Source: an uncultured Pelagibacteraceae bacterium (GTDB lineage Bacteria; Pseudomonadota; Alphaproteobacteria; Pelagibacterales; Pelagibacteraceae). Taken from it: 43,072 nucleotides of DNA. Position 1 is the first letter of the stretch; every line of letters begins with the position of its first letter. A program made the position numbers and the translations under genes. The stretch lies in the NCBI GenBank assembly GCA_902582385.1, contig CACHRX010000006.1, positions 1 through 43,072 on the forward strand, given 5' to 3'. This document shows, piece after piece, positions 11,507-21,856 of the stretch. The notes below the pieces were generated by a model. It was not told where the DNA came from. It made no database searches and was given only the letters and a program-made list of their open reading frames with translations.

Positions 11507-12454
11507 TTATTGTTGTTCCAATATTTTTCTAGCAGGTGTAGTCTTTTTTATCCAAGATTTAGGGATAGTGTTCACTCCTTTTAATGCTGCGAAATATGCT
11601 CCAATAAAGTTGACTCTTGAACAATTACAGCCACCAGCTTTAATTGTTCTTAAAATCGCATTTTTATAATTTTTTGAATTAATAATTGAGTGAATTGAGC
11701 TGTTAAAAGTTCCAGGATAGCTACATGCCATTCCCAATTTTCTAACTATCATAGGGTGAGGCTTTGATTTATATTTTTTCACTTTTAGAATATCTTCTAT
11801 AACATTTTTAAAATATGAATTTTTTTTGAATTTTTTTATGAATTCGTTTATTGGATCTTTGCTACCTTTAAGAGCAAAATCAAGCAGATAAAATTTTGCT
11901 AAAGCATATTTGAGGCTAATTTTTGAAGCAGTTACTGTGGAGATAATTTTTTTTACACTATTTAAATTGTAGCCATACAAAAAATAGGGAAGAGCAGCAC
12001 AATAACCATCTGACTCATTTACCTTTATACCTCCAGTTATTTTTTTTTCAGCCTTTATATTTTTGACAGTTTCTATTATATTTTGATGAATCCAAGGTCC
12101 TTTAATTATTCCTCGCCAATCCTTAACTTTTCTATATTTCGCTCTTAGTCGCAAATTTTTCCAGTACATACTTCCTGGACCAAAATTTTTTATAATATTT
12201 TTTTTAAATCTTTTCTCAATATTTTTGTTATCATCAAGCAATGTTTTAAACATTACTTGACCAATTTCATTATATCCTGAAACTTTTCCAGTCTTGATAT
12301 TATAAAATGGACTTTTATTTTTTTTTAAGAAAGTAAAATCTTTTTTTCCCTTAATGTAACTTAGAAGTTTTTTTTGATTATAAACCCAATGCAATGGTCT
12401 AGCCGCTGCATCAGCCACGGTGGCTCCTAAAAAAACGTGTAAATTGTTCTTCAC
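11507..12454 (-). CDS. ADP-ribosylglycohydrolase / J1-crystallin-like protein
   Basis: About 315 residues, mostly helical and very basic. The N-terminal GATVADAAARPLHWVY matches the family's opening helix ('GAlvaDAl..p.HW.Y'), and the C-terminal AGGCNCSRVNFIGAYFAA matches the closing metal-site helix, where canonical enzymes read GGDTDT.A.i.GA. Both Asp of that DxD are replaced (Asn and Ser/Arg context), as in crystallin-like members, so classical Mg-dependent ADP-ribose hydrolysis is uncertain. I chose the GTG at 12454, one base after the trxB stop; an in-frame ATG at 12487 would overlap trxB by 32 bases. Neither has a good ribosome-binding site. It likely shares the trxB transcript. The substrate is unknown. 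Confidence 0.6.
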   Translation of the reverse strand: MKNNLHVFLGATVADAAARPLHWVYNQKKLLSYIKGKKDFTFLKKNKSPFYNIKTGKVSGYNEIGQVMFKTLLDDNKNIEKRFKKNIIKNFGPGSMYWKNLRLRAKYRKVKDWRGIIKGPWIHQNIIETVKNIKAEKKITGGIKVNESDGYCAALPYFLYGYNLNSVKKIISTVTASKISLKYALAKFYLLDFALKGSKDPINEFIKKFKKNSYFKNVIEDILKVKKYKSKPHPMIVRKLGMACSYPGTFNSSIHSIINSKNYKNAILRTIKAGGCNCSRVNFIGAYFAALKGVNTIPKSWIKKTTPARKILEQQ

Positions 12455-12455
12455 T

Positions 12456-13403
12456 TTACTTATGCGAAAGATGCTTTTCAGCCTCAAGAGCTGCCATACA
12501 TCCCATTCCCGCAGCAGTTACAGCCTGTCTAAAAGTTTTGTCCTTCACATCTCCTGCAGCGTAAACTCCAGGAACATTAGTTTCTGTAGAATCTGGCTTG
12601 GTAATCAAATATCCTTCATTGTCCATTTTTAATTGATCTTTGAATAGAGAAGTTGCTGGATCATGACCAATTGCAACAAACAATCCATCAACCTTAATTT
12701 CTTCTATTTTATTTGTTTTCACATTTTTTACCTTAATACCTTTAACATTCTTAGGTTCTTTATCACCTATTACATCTTCAATGACTGTATCCCAAATGAT
12801 TTCAATTTTTTTATTCTCCATTAATTTTTTTTGAAGCAATTTTTCAGCTCTCAAACTATCTCGTCTATGAATTAATTTTACTTTTGAAGCAAATTTAGTA
12901 AGAAAAATTGCCTCCTCTACAGCTGCATTTCCACCACCAACTACTGCTACTTCTTTTTCTTTAAAGAAAAATCCATCACATGTAGCACACGCTGAAACTC
13001 CAAAGCCTCTAAATTCTTGTTCTGATTTAATATTAAGCCATCTTGCTTGAGCACCAGTTGAAATAATAATACTATCCGCAGTAAATTTTTGACCAGTATC
13101 TCCTACTGCCTCAAATGGTGTAGATTTTAAATTGACTGACTGAATATGATCTTGGATCATTTCTGTTCCAACTGCCTTGGCCTGATCTTTCATTTGATCC
13201 ATTAACCAAGGTCCTTGAATAACATCAGCAAATCCCGGGTAATTTTCAACATCTGTTGTTGTCGTTAACTGTCCTCCGGGCTCAGATCCATAAACTAAAA
13301 TTGGATTTAACATTGCACGCGCCGCATAAACTGCAGCAGTATATCCAGCTGGACCGGATCCAATTATTAACACTTTTGTGTGTTTAGTTGGATTTTGACT
13401 CAT
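12456..13403 (-). CDS. trxB: Thioredoxin-disulfide reductase
   Basis: FAD enzyme passing electrons from NADPH to thioredoxin; cytoplasmic. At 315 residues it is typical of the low-Mr bacterial type. Seen: FAD-binding GSGPAGYTAAVYAARA (16-31), GGQL, the redox-active CATCDG (Cys139, Cys142) in the NADPH domain, the NADPH motif VVGGGNAAVEEA, and the C-terminal FAD contact YAAGDVKDKTFRQAVTAAGMG. It starts 21 bases from the divergent ELM1-like gene and is followed directly by the ADP-ribosylglycohydrolase-like gene. Confidence 0.96.
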   Translation of the reverse strand: MSQNPTKHTKVLIIGSGPAGYTAAVYAARAMLNPILVYGSEPGGQLTTTTDVENYPGFADVIQGPWLMDQMKDQAKAVGTEMIQDHIQSVNLKSTPFEAVGDTGQKFTADSIIISTGAQARWLNIKSEQEFRGFGVSACATCDGFFFKEKEVAVVGGGNAAVEEAIFLTKFASKVKLIHRRDSLRAEKLLQKKLMENKKIEIIWDTVIEDVIGDKEPKNVKGIKVKNVKTNKIEEIKVDGLFVAIGHDPATSLFKDQLKMDNEGYLITKPDSTETNVPGVYAAGDVKDKTFRQAVTAAGMGCMAALEAEKHLSHK

Positions 13404-13424
13404 ATGAAAGCTATATAGTAATTA

Positions 13425-14369
13425 ATGAATAAATTAAAAGGTATATTATTGACTCAAGGTATGCATGGAATGATTAGCCAAGTAGAGGGACTGGCAAAAG
13501 CATTAGATATTGATTTTACACACCATACAGTTGAACTAAATAATTTTTGGAAAATGATTCCACCAAAACTTACACCAATTACTCAAAGTGTTTATAAAAA
13601 GATTAATCAATCAGAGTTTGATTTAATTATTTCTTGTGGACGAAAGAGCGTAATTCCGTCAATTCATTTAAAAAATAATTCAAAAAAAAAAGTATTTAAC
13701 ATTCATATCCAAGATCCTAAAGTAAACTTTAATCATTTTGATTTCATTGTTGCTCCTGAGCACGACTCTATAAATGGTCAAAATGTAATTAATACAAAGG
13801 GAGCAATTCACTATCTCACAGATGATGAAATTATCAAAAATAAAGATTATCTAAATTCCTTTGTCAAAAAAGACCAAAGAAAAATTTGCTCGTTAATTTT
13901 GGGTGGTCCAACAAAGTATTATGATTATTCTTCAGCGAATATAAAAAATATTTTTTCCAATTTAAATGATTTACTAAAAAAAAATGATTTTCAACTTGTT
14001 GTAATTCCATCAATGAGGACTCCGAAAAATTCAATAGATTATGCTAGAGAATATTTTGGCAAAAATCATACAATTATAGATAATGTAGATAAAAAAGCTT
14101 ATTTATCTGCTCTATATATGTCTGAGGTTATAATTATAACCTGCGACTCAAGCTCAATGATCTCAGAAGCAGCATTAACTGGAAAACCTATATATGTCGC
14201 AAATATTTTACCAAAAAAAAATGATAAAAGATTTCAAAAATTTAGAAACTTATTCAGAGAATTAAATATAATAAGAAATTTAGGTGAAGAAGAGCAAAAT
14301 TGGAACTACCAAAAACTAGATGAAACGAATAGAGTAGCAAAAATAATCAAACAAAAAATAAATTCTTAA
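13425..14369 (+). CDS. ELM1 / DUF1022 family GT-B-like protein
   Basis: A 314-residue protein resembling the 'mitochondrial fission ELM1' family of alphaproteobacteria (formerly DUF1022). Its two Rossmann-like halves look like a GT-B glycosyltransferase. Matching parts are the N-terminal LTQGMHGMISQVEGLAKAL, SCGRKSVIPSIHL (the family 'aGRrt.p...l'), HIQDPKVNFNHFDFIVAPEHD, and in the second half LILGGPTKYY and TCDSSSMISEAALTGKPIYV, the last like the nucleotide-sugar acceptor site of MurG-type enzymes. Plant ELM1 acts in mitochondrial fission; the bacterial role is not established, and a sugar transferase in envelope synthesis is a fair guess. Its stop and the next ATG share one base (TAATG). 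Confidence 0.75.
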   Translation: MNKLKGILLTQGMHGMISQVEGLAKALDIDFTHHTVELNNFWKMIPPKLTPITQSVYKKINQSEFDLIISCGRKSVIPSIHLKNNSKKKVFNIHIQDPKVNFNHFDFIVAPEHDSINGQNVINTKGAIHYLTDDEIIKNKDYLNSFVKKDQRKICSLILGGPTKYYDYSSANIKNIFSNLNDLLKKNDFQLVVIPSMRTPKNSIDYAREYFGKNHTIIDNVDKKAYLSALYMSEVIIITCDSSSMISEAALTGKPIYVANILPKKNDKRFQKFRNLFRELNIIRNLGEEEQNWNYQKLDETNRVAKIIKQKINS

Positions 14370-15034
14370 TGACTTTTTTAAATTCAATTCAAAATCAATC
14401 TAAAAAGCATGAATTTCCTTTTGATCATTATGAATATCATAACGCTCTCACAAATGAAGCGATAGAGGAAATAGTCAAAGCCGACATTCCAGATTTAAGT
14501 AAACATAATCTTAACTACGATGGCACAAGAGCAATAGATGGTGGAGCTGCGGAGTTTAGGGAAGGTGATTCTTCAGGTGGTAAGGCTATTAAATTCAGAT
14601 GTTTTGTTACAAAGCAAAATGCTCTACAATTTCCTCATTTAGTAAAATTTATTAATGAATTACAGTCTAAGGAAGTTTATGAAAAAGTTTCAAAAATGAT
14701 AAATAAAGATCTATCAAATTCATATGTTAGATTAGAAGTTATTTGTGATCGAGAAGGTTTTTGGCTTAAGCCTCATTGTGATATTAAAGAAAAACTTATG
14801 TCAGGATTAATATTTGTAAATAATGCAAATGAATCTGAAGATTTGGGCACAGATTTTTACAATGAGAAATTAGAAAAAGTGAAAACGGTTCCTTATAAAC
14901 ATAATTATGGTTATTTATTTACTAGTGGACCAAATACTTGGCATGGGATGGAAAAGAAGAAAATAGCTAAAGAAAGAAGATGTATCCAGGTAAACTATGT
15001 AACATTTGAAACTGATTGGAAAGTAAATAATTAA
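14369..15034 (+). CDS. 2-oxoglutarate/Fe(II)-dependent oxygenase-like protein
   Basis: A 221-residue soluble protein with the double-stranded beta-helix metal pattern HxD...H...R. His136 and Asp138 lie in [19 protein letters not shown], distal His192 in [10 protein letters not shown], and Arg203/204 in [11 protein letters not shown] for 2-oxoglutarate. The spacing of 54 residues from Asp to His and about 12 to Arg fits the family. Substrate unknown: related proteins hydroxylate sugars, lipids or peptides. It is translationally coupled to the ELM1/GT-B-like gene upstream, which suggests a shared pathway, perhaps modification of a glycan or lipid. It ends with a 4-base overlap onto the convergent carB. 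Confidence 0.7.
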   Translation: MTFLNSIQNQSKKHEFPFDHYEYHNALTNEAIEEIVKADIPDLSKHNLNYDGTRAIDGGAAEFREGDSSGGKAIKFRCFVTKQNALQFPHLVKFINELQSKEVYEKVSKMINKDLSNSYVRLEVICDREGFWLKPHCDIKEKLMSGLIFVNNANESEDLGTDFYNEKLEKVKTVPYKHNYGYLFTSGPNTWHGMEKKKIAKERRCIQVNYVTFETDWKVNN

Positions 15035-18000
15035 ATATCCTGAAGAGAGGTAACTTCAACTCTTTTAGTTTTAAGTGACTTAATAGCCTCTAAACATGCT
15101 AGTGCAGTTGACATATTTGTACAGTAAGGAACTTTATTTTTAAGAGTTCCTCTTCTTAAAGCAATTGCATCATCTAATCTATGTTCACTTACACCTCCAC
15201 CAGTATTAATAACAAGTCCAATTTTTTTAGAGTCTAAAACGTCAACTATGTGAGGAGAACCACTACTTACTTTATTTATAATTTTACATTTCATTTTATG
15301 CTTACGAATATATTCTGCTGTGCCTTTTGTTCCACATAATTTAAAATTTAACTTTATTAGTTCTTTGGCTAAATAGATCCCTTCATCTTTATGAGAGTCC
15401 TTCAATGATATAAATGCAAGGCCGTTTTTTGGCAATGAGTTTGCCGATGCAATTTGACTTTTGGCAAACGCCATTCCAAAATTCTTATCAAAACCCATAA
15501 CTTCACCAGTAGACTTCATTTCTGGACCTAAAAGCAAATCACTATTAGGGAATTTATTAAATGGGAATACAGCCTCTTTAACTGCATACATATTTTTAGA
15601 TTTATCTTTTAAATTAAATTTGGATAGTTTTTCTCCAGTCATTACTCTTGATGCAATTTTAGCAAGAGGCAAGCCTTTAGCTTTTGAAACAAATGGAACT
15701 GTTCTGCTAGCTCTAGGATTTACCTCGATTACATAAATTTCATCTTTTTTGATAGCAAACTGAATATTCATAAAACCTCGAACTTTTAAAGCTAAAGCTA
15801 ACTTTTTTGTCTGATTTTCAATTTCTTTTATTAAGTAAGGTTTGATTGATACTGGAGGTAAGCAACAAGCAGAGTCTCCTGAATGAATTCCAGCTTCCTC
15901 GATATGTTGCATAATTCCTGCAACATGTACTTGCTTTCCATCTGATATTGCATCTACGTCGACTTCCATCGCATGATCAATAAACTTGTCTATCAAAATT
16001 GGGTTATCCTCAGCAGCTTTGAACGCCTCCTGAACAAATTTTTTAAGCTGACTTTTTTCATGAACAATTTCCATTGCTCTACCACCTAATACATATGAAG
16101 GTCTAATGACTAGTGGTAAGCCAATTTTTTCAGCAATTTGGATTGCTTGTTTATAAGTTTTTGCAATTCCACTTTTCGCTTGTTTTAGTTTTAATTTATT
16201 TAGAAGATTTCTAAATCGATTTCTGTCTTCTGCTAAATCAATTGAAGTATATTGTGTTCCTAAAATAGGAAGTTTATTATCATGTAAAAATTTAGCTAAT
16301 TTAATTGGAGTTTGTCCTCCAAACTGAGCAATAATACCAATTAAATTTCCTTTTTCCTTCTCTTTCTTGATTATATTAAAAACATATTCCTCTTTTAAAG
16401 GCTCAAAATATAATCTGTCACTAGTATCATAATCAGTTGAAACTGTTTCGGGATTACAATTGACCATAATTGTCTCAAAACCGGCATCTTTTAGTGAAAA
16501 GCTTGCCTGACAACAACAATAATCAAATTCAATTCCTTGTCCTATTCTGTTTGGTCCTCCACCTAGTATAATAATTTTTTTTTTAGCTGATGGATTGGCC
16601 TCACACTCAGAATTTATTGAGAAATTTCTTTGATAAGTTGAGTACATATAAGGTGTGAAGGATTTGAACTCAGCTGCACAAGTATCAACTTTTTTAAAGA
16701 CGGGTAAAATTTTGAGGGCAGTTCTTTTTTGTCTAACTATATCTTCTGAAATATTAGATAATTCTGCTAATTTTTTATCGGAAAAACCAATAGATTTAAT
16801 CCTATTCAATTCGTTAAAATTTTTTGGAAATCCTTTTTTTTTAATTTTTATTTCATTATCCACTAATTCTTTTATTTGTTCTAAGAACCATGGATCAATT
16901 TTAGATAATAAAAATATTTTTTTTAAATTAATTTTTTTTCTAATTGCCTCAGCAACCAGCAGCAATTTATTTGGAATATTGTCTTTTAGTTTTTTTTCAA
17001 TTTGATTTTTACTTAAATTAAATATTCTGTCTAATCCTGAAAAACCAGTCTCAAGAGAAACCAAAGCTTTTTGTAGCGACTCTTTAAAATTTCTTCCAAT
17101 TGCCATTGCCTCTCCAACAGATTTCATTGAAGTACCTAGAGTGGCTGGAGAAGTCGAAAATTTTTCAAAAGTAAATCTTGGAATTTTCGTAACTACGTAA
17201 TCAATACTTGGCTCAAATGATGCTGGGGTGACTTTAGTAATCTCATTTTTTAATTCATCCAATGTGTAGCCAATAGCAAGTTTTGCTGCGACCTTTGCAA
17301 TTGGAAAACCTGTTGCTTTTGATGCTAGAGCTGATGATCTTGATACTCTTGGATTCATCTCAATTATAACCATACGACCATTTTTAGGATTAATAGCAAA
17401 CTGAACATTTGAACCACCAGTTTCAACTCCAATCTTTCTCAAGCATGCTATCGAAGCGTTTCTCATAATCTGGTATTCTTTATCAGTTAATGTAAGTGCA
17501 GGAGCCACTGTGACTGAGTCTCCGGTGTGTATACCCATTGGATCAACATTTTCAATTGAGCAGACGATTATACAATTATCTTTTTTATCTCTTACAACTT
17601 CCATCTCAAATTCTTTCCATCCCTCTAAACATTCTTCGACAAGTACTTGACTTACAGGAGACTCGTGTAATCCGTTTTTAATAATCCTTAAGAAGTCCTT
17701 TTTATTTTTAGCTATTCCACCTCCAAGACCTCCAAGTGTAAATGCTGGTCTAATAATTGCAGGTAAACCAATTTTTTTTAAAATTCTCGATGCTTGATTA
17801 ATGTTGTTAACTATTTTGGATTTAGGCAAATCTAAACCGATATCGATCATGTTTTTTCTAAACTTCTTTCTATCCTCTGCATTTTCAATTGCTCTTGAAT
17901 TTGCTCCAATTAATTCTATTTTATATTTTTTCAAAATTCCTTTTTTTTCAGCTTCAATTGCAAGATTAAGAGCTGTTTGGCCACCCATTGTAGGAAGAAT

Positions 18001-18255
18001 TGCATCTGGTTTTTCTTTTTTAAGAATTTTTTCTAAAATTTCTAAAGTAATAGGTTCTATATAAGTTTTATCAGCAACGTCAGGATCAGTCATGATAGTT
18101 GCTGGGTTCGAATTAATCAAAATAACTTTATAACCTTCATCTCTTAAAGCTTTACATGCTTGTGTTCCTGAATAATCAAACTCACAAGCTTGACCAATAA
18201 TAATTGGTCCAGCACCAACAACTAATATTTTTTTAAGATCTTTTCTTTTTGGCAT
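15031..18255 (-). CDS. carB: Carbamoyl-phosphate synthase large subunit
   Basis: Makes carbamoyl phosphate from bicarbonate, ammonia (channelled from CarA) and two ATP, feeding pyrimidine and arginine synthesis. At 1074 residues it is full length, with two homologous ATP-grasp halves. The first half starts [23 protein letters not shown]; the second begins around residue 555 with [26 protein letters not shown]-grasp signatures include [12 protein letters not shown] and [11 protein letters not shown], with [18 protein letters not shown] and [18 protein letters not shown] for metal binding. The last 140 residues form the MGS-like allosteric domain ([17 protein letters not shown]). It overlaps carA by 23 bases. 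Confidence 0.97.
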   Translation of the reverse strand: MPKRKDLKKILVVGAGPIIIGQACEFDYSGTQACKALRDEGYKVILINSNPATIMTDPDVADKTYIEPITLEILEKILKKEKPDAILPTMGGQTALNLAIEAEKKGILKKYKIELIGANSRAIENAEDRKKFRKNMIDIGLDLPKSKIVNNINQASRILKKIGLPAIIRPAFTLGGLGGGIAKNKKDFLRIIKNGLHESPVSQVLVEECLEGWKEFEMEVVRDKKDNCIIVCSIENVDPMGIHTGDSVTVAPALTLTDKEYQIMRNASIACLRKIGVETGGSNVQFAINPKNGRMVIIEMNPRVSRSSALASKATGFPIAKVAAKLAIGYTLDELKNEITKVTPASFEPSIDYVVTKIPRFTFEKFSTSPATLGTSMKSVGEAMAIGRNFKESLQKALVSLETGFSGLDRIFNLSKNQIEKKLKDNIPNKLLLVAEAIRKKINLKKIFLLSKIDPWFLEQIKELVDNEIKIKKKGFPKNFNELNRIKSIGFSDKKLAELSNISEDIVRQKRTALKILPVFKKVDTCAAEFKSFTPYMYSTYQRNFSINSECEANPSAKKKIIILGGGPNRIGQGIEFDYCCCQASFSLKDAGFETIMVNCNPETVSTDYDTSDRLYFEPLKEEYVFNIIKKEKEKGNLIGIIAQFGGQTPIKLAKFLHDNKLPILGTQYTSIDLAEDRNRFRNLLNKLKLKQAKSGIAKTYKQAIQIAEKIGLPLVIRPSYVLGGRAMEIVHEKSQLKKFVQEAFKAAEDNPILIDKFIDHAMEVDVDAISDGKQVHVAGIMQHIEEAGIHSGDSACCLPPVSIKPYLIKEIENQTKKLALALKVRGFMNIQFAIKKDEIYVIEVNPRASRTVPFVSKAKGLPLAKIASRVMTGEKLSKFNLKDKSKNMYAVKEAVFPFNKFPNSDLLLGPEMKSTGEVMGFDKNFGMAFAKSQIASANSLPKNGLAFISLKDSHKDEGIYLAKELIKLNFKLCGTKGTAEYIRKHKMKCKIINKVSSGSPHIVDVLDSKKIGLVINTGGGVSEHRLDDAIALRRGTLKNKVPYCTNMSTALACLEAIKSLKTKRVEVTSLQDI

Positions 18256-19426
18256 TTTTTTTTATATTGTTAATAAATTCTTGAAATAAATACACACTAT
18301 CTTGCGGACCAGGATTTGACTCTGGGTGGTATTGAACAGAAAACACTGGTTTATCTTTTAATTTTATACCTTCGATACTATTATCAAATAAAGACTTATG
18401 AGTAACTTTGATAGTTTTAGGCAAGTTTTCTTCTACAACTTCAAAGCCATGATTTTGACTAGTTATTTCTACTTTATTACTTATCAAATTTTTAACAGGA
18501 TGATTTGCACCTCTATGTCCTAGTTTCATTTTCTTTGTTTTGCCACCTAATGCTAAAGCAAGAATTTGATGGCCAAGACAAATACCAAATAATGGTAAAT
18601 TTTTTTTAATAAGATCTTTAATTATACTAATTGCATATTTTCCAGTGGCAGCTGGATCCCCTGGACCATTAGATAAGAAAATACCATTTGGTTTAAGTGA
18701 TAGAATTTTTTCAGATGATGTTTTGCAAGAAACTACTGTAACTTTACAATTAAAGTCAGAAAAATATCTCAAAATATTTTTTTTTATTCCATAATCTATA
18801 GCAACCACATGAAATGAACTTTTAGTATTTTTTTTATATCCATATTCCTTTTTCCAAGTCTTAAGCCCTTTCCAAATATAATTTCTTGGTGTAGTTACTT
18901 TCTCCGCAAGATCTAAATTTTTTAACCCACTCCATTTAATTGTGGAATTTGTAAGTTTACTTATATTAAACTTACCCTTTTTTGAATATGCAATTGTTCC
19001 TTTTGGAGCACCTTTATCCCTTATAAAATTAGTTAAACCTCTTGTATCTAAGCCTGTTATTCCAACTATTTTATTTTTTTTAAGCCAGGAGTTTAAATGT
19101 TGAAAGGATCTATAATTTGATGGTGAAGTTATTTCTGAATTAAAAATTACTCCTTTAGTCCATATCTTATCAGATTCAAAATCCTCTTTGTTGGTTCCAA
19201 CATTTCCAATGTGTGGGAACGTAAAATTTATAATTTGTCCTGCATAGGATGGGTCTGATATAATTTCTTGGTATCCTGTTAATGAGGTATTAAAGCAAAC
19301 CTCTCCTGTCGCATGCCCTTGATAACCAATGCCAATACCTTTAAAAACTTTCTTATTTTCAAGAACTAAAATAGCTGTGTTGATTTGTATATTTTTTGAG
19401 TTAGTTTTTTTTACTTTTTTGATCAA
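18233..19426 (-). CDS. carA: Carbamoyl-phosphate synthase small (glutaminase) subunit
   Basis: Hydrolyses glutamine and channels ammonia to CarB. 397 residues. The N-terminal CPSase-specific domain shows [26 protein letters not shown] (40-65). The class-I amidotransferase domain has Cys283 ([11 protein letters not shown]) and the His367/Glu369 pair (QYHPES), so the triad is intact. The start is a TTG at 19426: the codon before it is an in-frame TAA and there is no ATG before the conserved [16 protein letters not shown] promoter fits upstream (TTGCGA, 17 bp, TATTAA). carA-carB form a two-gene operon divergent from yqeY-dnaG-rpoD. No pyrimidine- or arginine-responsive leader is evident in the short upstream region. 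Confidence 0.95.
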   Translation of the reverse strand: MIKKVKKTNSKNIQINTAILVLENKKVFKGIGIGYQGHATGEVCFNTSLTGYQEIISDPSYAGQIINFTFPHIGNVGTNKEDFESDKIWTKGVIFNSEITSPSNYRSFQHLNSWLKKNKIVGITGLDTRGLTNFIRDKGAPKGTIAYSKKGKFNISKLTNSTIKWSGLKNLDLAEKVTTPRNYIWKGLKTWKKEYGYKKNTKSSFHVVAIDYGIKKNILRYFSDFNCKVTVVSCKTSSEKILSLKPNGIFLSNGPGDPAATGKYAISIIKDLIKKNLPLFGICLGHQILALALGGKTKKMKLGHRGANHPVKNLISNKVEITSQNHGFEVVEENLPKTIKVTHKSLFDNSIEGIKLKDKPVFSVQYHPESNPGPQDSVYLFQEFINNIKKNAKKKRS

Positions 19427-19447
19427 TTACAACTCATAAGTTAAAGG

Positions 19448-19476
19448 TTAATACAATAATTGATTTATTATCGCAA
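19448..19476 (-). promoter_or_regulatory. Putative promoter of carAB
   Basis: On the minus strand TTGCGA (19476-19471) and TATTAA (19453-19448) are separated by exactly 17 bp, each 4 of 6 to consensus. The expected start lies about 15 bases before the carA TTG. The match is modest in such A+T-rich DNA. Confidence 0.35.
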
Positions 19477-19516
19477 CAGAGATGTATTAAAAAATTGTAA
19501 AAAAACAATTTTTCTT

Positions 19517-19544
19517 TTGAAGATTTTTATCTTTAAAGTAGATT
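19517..19544 (+). promoter_or_regulatory. Putative promoter of yqeY-dnaG-rpoD
   Basis: TTGAAG (19517-19522), 16 bp, TAGATT (19539-19544), then eight bases to the yqeY ATG. If used, the transcript would have almost no leader. Just upstream an inverted repeat AAAATTGT/ACAATTTT (19491-19498 and 19505-19512) could be an operator or merely A+T bias. Confidence 0.3.
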
Positions 19545-19552
19545 AAAAAATT

Positions 19553-20014
19553 ATGCTATTAAAAGAAACAATCGAAACTGAATACAAAAATGCTTTAAAG
19601 GCCAAAGATAAAACAAAAATCTCAACTTACAGGTTAATTCTGTCCTCAATCAAGGATCTAGATATATCAAATAGATCCGGCCCCAACAAAAAAGAGACAG
19701 ATGATGATGATATAAAAAAGCTTTTAAAAAAAATGGTTAAACAACGAGCCGAATCGATAGATATTTATAAAAAAAATAACAGAACAGACCTTTTAGAAAT
19801 AGAGCAAAATGAATTTAATATTTTAACAGGATTTTTACCTAAACAACTTAGTGAGGAGGAAACTAAAAAAATATGTGAAGAGATAATTTCTAAACTTGGA
19901 GCAAGTTCAATTAAAGAAATGGGTAAAGTAATGGGGGAGCTTAAAAAACTACATGGTGACGAAATTGATTTTGCTAAGGCTGGTTCTCTAATAAAAGAAT
20001 TATTAAATAATTAA
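19553..20014 (+). CDS. yqeY: GatB/YqeY domain protein
   Basis: A 153-residue soluble helical protein of the YqeY family, whose C-terminal part is related to the tRNA-binding tail domain of GatB of the Asp/Glu-tRNA amidotransferase. Typical parts are YKNALKAKDKTKISTYRLILSSIKDLDI, the middle KKMVKQRAESIDIYKKNNRTDLLEIEQNE, and LPKQLSEEETKKICEEII followed by GKVMGELKKLHGDEIDFAKAGSLIKELL. The biochemical role is not settled; tRNA-related binding is assumed. It is frequently found beside dnaG and rpoD, as here, taking the place that rpsU has in enterobacteria. Its stop overlaps the dnaG ATG by one base. Confidence 0.9.
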   Translation: MLLKETIETEYKNALKAKDKTKISTYRLILSSIKDLDISNRSGPNKKETDDDDIKKLLKKMVKQRAESIDIYKKNNRTDLLEIEQNEFNILTGFLPKQLSEEETKKICEEIISKLGASSIKEMGKVMGELKKLHGDEIDFAKAGSLIKELLNN

Positions 20015-21789
20015 TGAAATATCCTAAAGAATATCTTGATGAAATAAAAACAAGATTAAAAGTTTCAACCGTTGTATCAAAATCTGTTTCTTTGAAAAAA
20101 AGGGGAAAAGAGTATGTTGGTTTGTCTCCTTTTAAGAATGAAAAAACACCATCTTTTACTGTAAATGATGAAAAAGAATTTTACCATTGTTTTGCAACAT
20201 CAGAGCATGGAAATATTTTTGATTTTGTAATGAAAATTCAAAATCTAAAATTTGGTGAAGCAGTTAAACATTTGGCTCAATTAGCAGGGATGCAACCTTA
20301 TATGTTTTCAAAACAAGATGAAATTAGAGAAAAAAAATGGAAGGAGTATCTCTCTATCTACAGTCAGTATGTTGATTTTTATCATAATGAGTTACTTAAA
20401 AAAGATGCTTATTTTAACGTAAGAGAATATTTAAAAAATAGATCTTTAGGTAAAGAGGAAGTTAAGAAATTTAAAATTGGATTTATAGAAAAAAATCCAA
20501 ATTATTTTGATAAATTAAAAAAAGAATTTGATGAACAAACATTAGTTGACAGTGGTTTATTTTATTTAGATGAAAAAAAAAAAGTTTTTGTTGAAAGATT
20601 TAGAGGTAGATTAATTTTTCCAATAAACAATATATCAGGACAACCAATAGCTTTAGGGGGAAGAATAATTGAAAAGTCAGATTATTTAGCCAAATATATA
20701 AACTCCCCTGAGACCACTTTTTTCAAAAAAGGTTCAAATTTATATAATCTGGATCTAGCAAGAAAATTGTCGAATAAATTAGATCATATATATTTAGTTG
20801 AAGGTTATATGGATGTAGTGGGTTTAAGTAAAAATGGAATTGAAAATGCTGTCGCAAATCTAGGTACATCACTAACTGATAGACAAATTTTAACACTTAA
20901 TCAGTTTTTTAATGATATTATTATTTGTTTTGATGGAGATGAAAGCGGATACAAAGCTGCGCTAAGAGCTGCAGAAAATTCTATCAAAGAATTAAAACCT
21001 GAAAAAGAAATTTCTTTTTTATTTTTACCAGAAAAAGAAGACCCAGATAGTTATATTAATAAAAATGGTAAAAAAAGTTTTATAGATTTTACTAATCAAA
21101 CTAAATTATCGATACATCAATTTATTTTTAGTCATTATAAAAAACAGACTGAAAACAATCCATCATCTAGGGCAGTATTTGAAAAAAAACTAAGAGAAAT
21201 AGCCAATACTATCAAAGATGATTTTATTAAAAAATATGTCCTTGAATATTTCTTAGAAAATATTGCTGAGTTAACCCCACACATAAATCAAAATAAAAAA
21301 AAGTTTTATGTTAAAAAAGCAAAAACATTAGAGACTACAAAAAAATATTTTAATGAAAGTCAGTCACTGACTGGTGTTGAACTTAAAGAATTTTCATTGC
21401 TTTATTTAATTATGAATAACTTAGACTTGTTAAAATCAAAAATTCATTTGATTGAAAATATAAAATTATTTACTAAGGTAAATATTCAAATATATAATAA
21501 AATTATTTCAAAATTAAAATCAGAAGATAGCTTATCAATAAAAACACTAGATTTAGACATTCAGCTAATAAACAAAATAAATAAGTTTGCTCCTATCAAA
21601 CATATTTTGAAAAATAAGTCTGATAATGAAAATCAAATAATTGAATTATTAGATGATATTAGTCGTGATCTAAATAATTATGATTTAGAGTTTAGAATTC
21701 AAGAATTAGAATCAAAGTTTTCAAAAGATCTAAGCGAAGCCACATTTAACGAGCTAAAAGAGCTTAAAAAAAAGCAAAATATCAATTAA
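20014..21789 (+). CDS. dnaG: DNA primase with degenerate zinc-binding domain
   Basis: Synthesises RNA primers for replication. 591 residues. The CHC2-type N-terminal domain is recognisable (YVGLSPFKNEKTPSFTVN, EFYHCFATSEHGNIFDFVM), but of the four zinc ligands only Cys59 remains: Ser38, Lys41 and Thr62 replace Cys, His and Cys. From memory, several alphaproteobacterial primases also read 'GLSPF..EKTPSF', so this may be a lineage trait. The catalytic core is intact: RFRGRLIFPI, the TOPRIM glutamate in LVEGYMDVVG (about 255-264) and the metal-binding DGD in CFDGDESGYKAALRA (about 303-317). The last 150 residues should be the DnaB-interacting domain, poorly conserved as usual. It sits between yqeY and rpoD. 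Confidence 0.93.
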   Translation: MKYPKEYLDEIKTRLKVSTVVSKSVSLKKRGKEYVGLSPFKNEKTPSFTVNDEKEFYHCFATSEHGNIFDFVMKIQNLKFGEAVKHLAQLAGMQPYMFSKQDEIREKKWKEYLSIYSQYVDFYHNELLKKDAYFNVREYLKNRSLGKEEVKKFKIGFIEKNPNYFDKLKKEFDEQTLVDSGLFYLDEKKKVFVERFRGRLIFPINNISGQPIALGGRIIEKSDYLAKYINSPETTFFKKGSNLYNLDLARKLSNKLDHIYLVEGYMDVVGLSKNGIENAVANLGTSLTDRQILTLNQFFNDIIICFDGDESGYKAALRAAENSIKELKPEKEISFLFLPEKEDPDSYINKNGKKSFIDFTNQTKLSIHQFIFSHYKKQTENNPSSRAVFEKKLREIANTIKDDFIKKYVLEYFLENIAELTPHINQNKKKFYVKKAKTLETTKKYFNESQSLTGVELKEFSLLYLIMNNLDLLKSKIHLIENIKLFTKVNIQIYNKIISKLKSEDSLSIKTLDLDIQLINKINKFAPIKHILKNKSDNENQIIELLDDISRDLNNYDLEFRIQELESKFSKDLSEATFNELKELKKKQNIN

Positions 21790-21856
21790 TAGTCTCAAAT
21801 TAATAATGGATTTTTACAGATTTGACATTATATAAGACTCTTCAAATTTAATTGCT

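Noticed and set aside
19491-19512. Inverted repeat AAAATTGT / ACAATTTT between carA and yqeY, considered as terminator or operator
   Set aside because: It contains only A/T pairs plus one G-C, and both flanking genes point away from it, so a terminator makes no sense and an operator has no other support.
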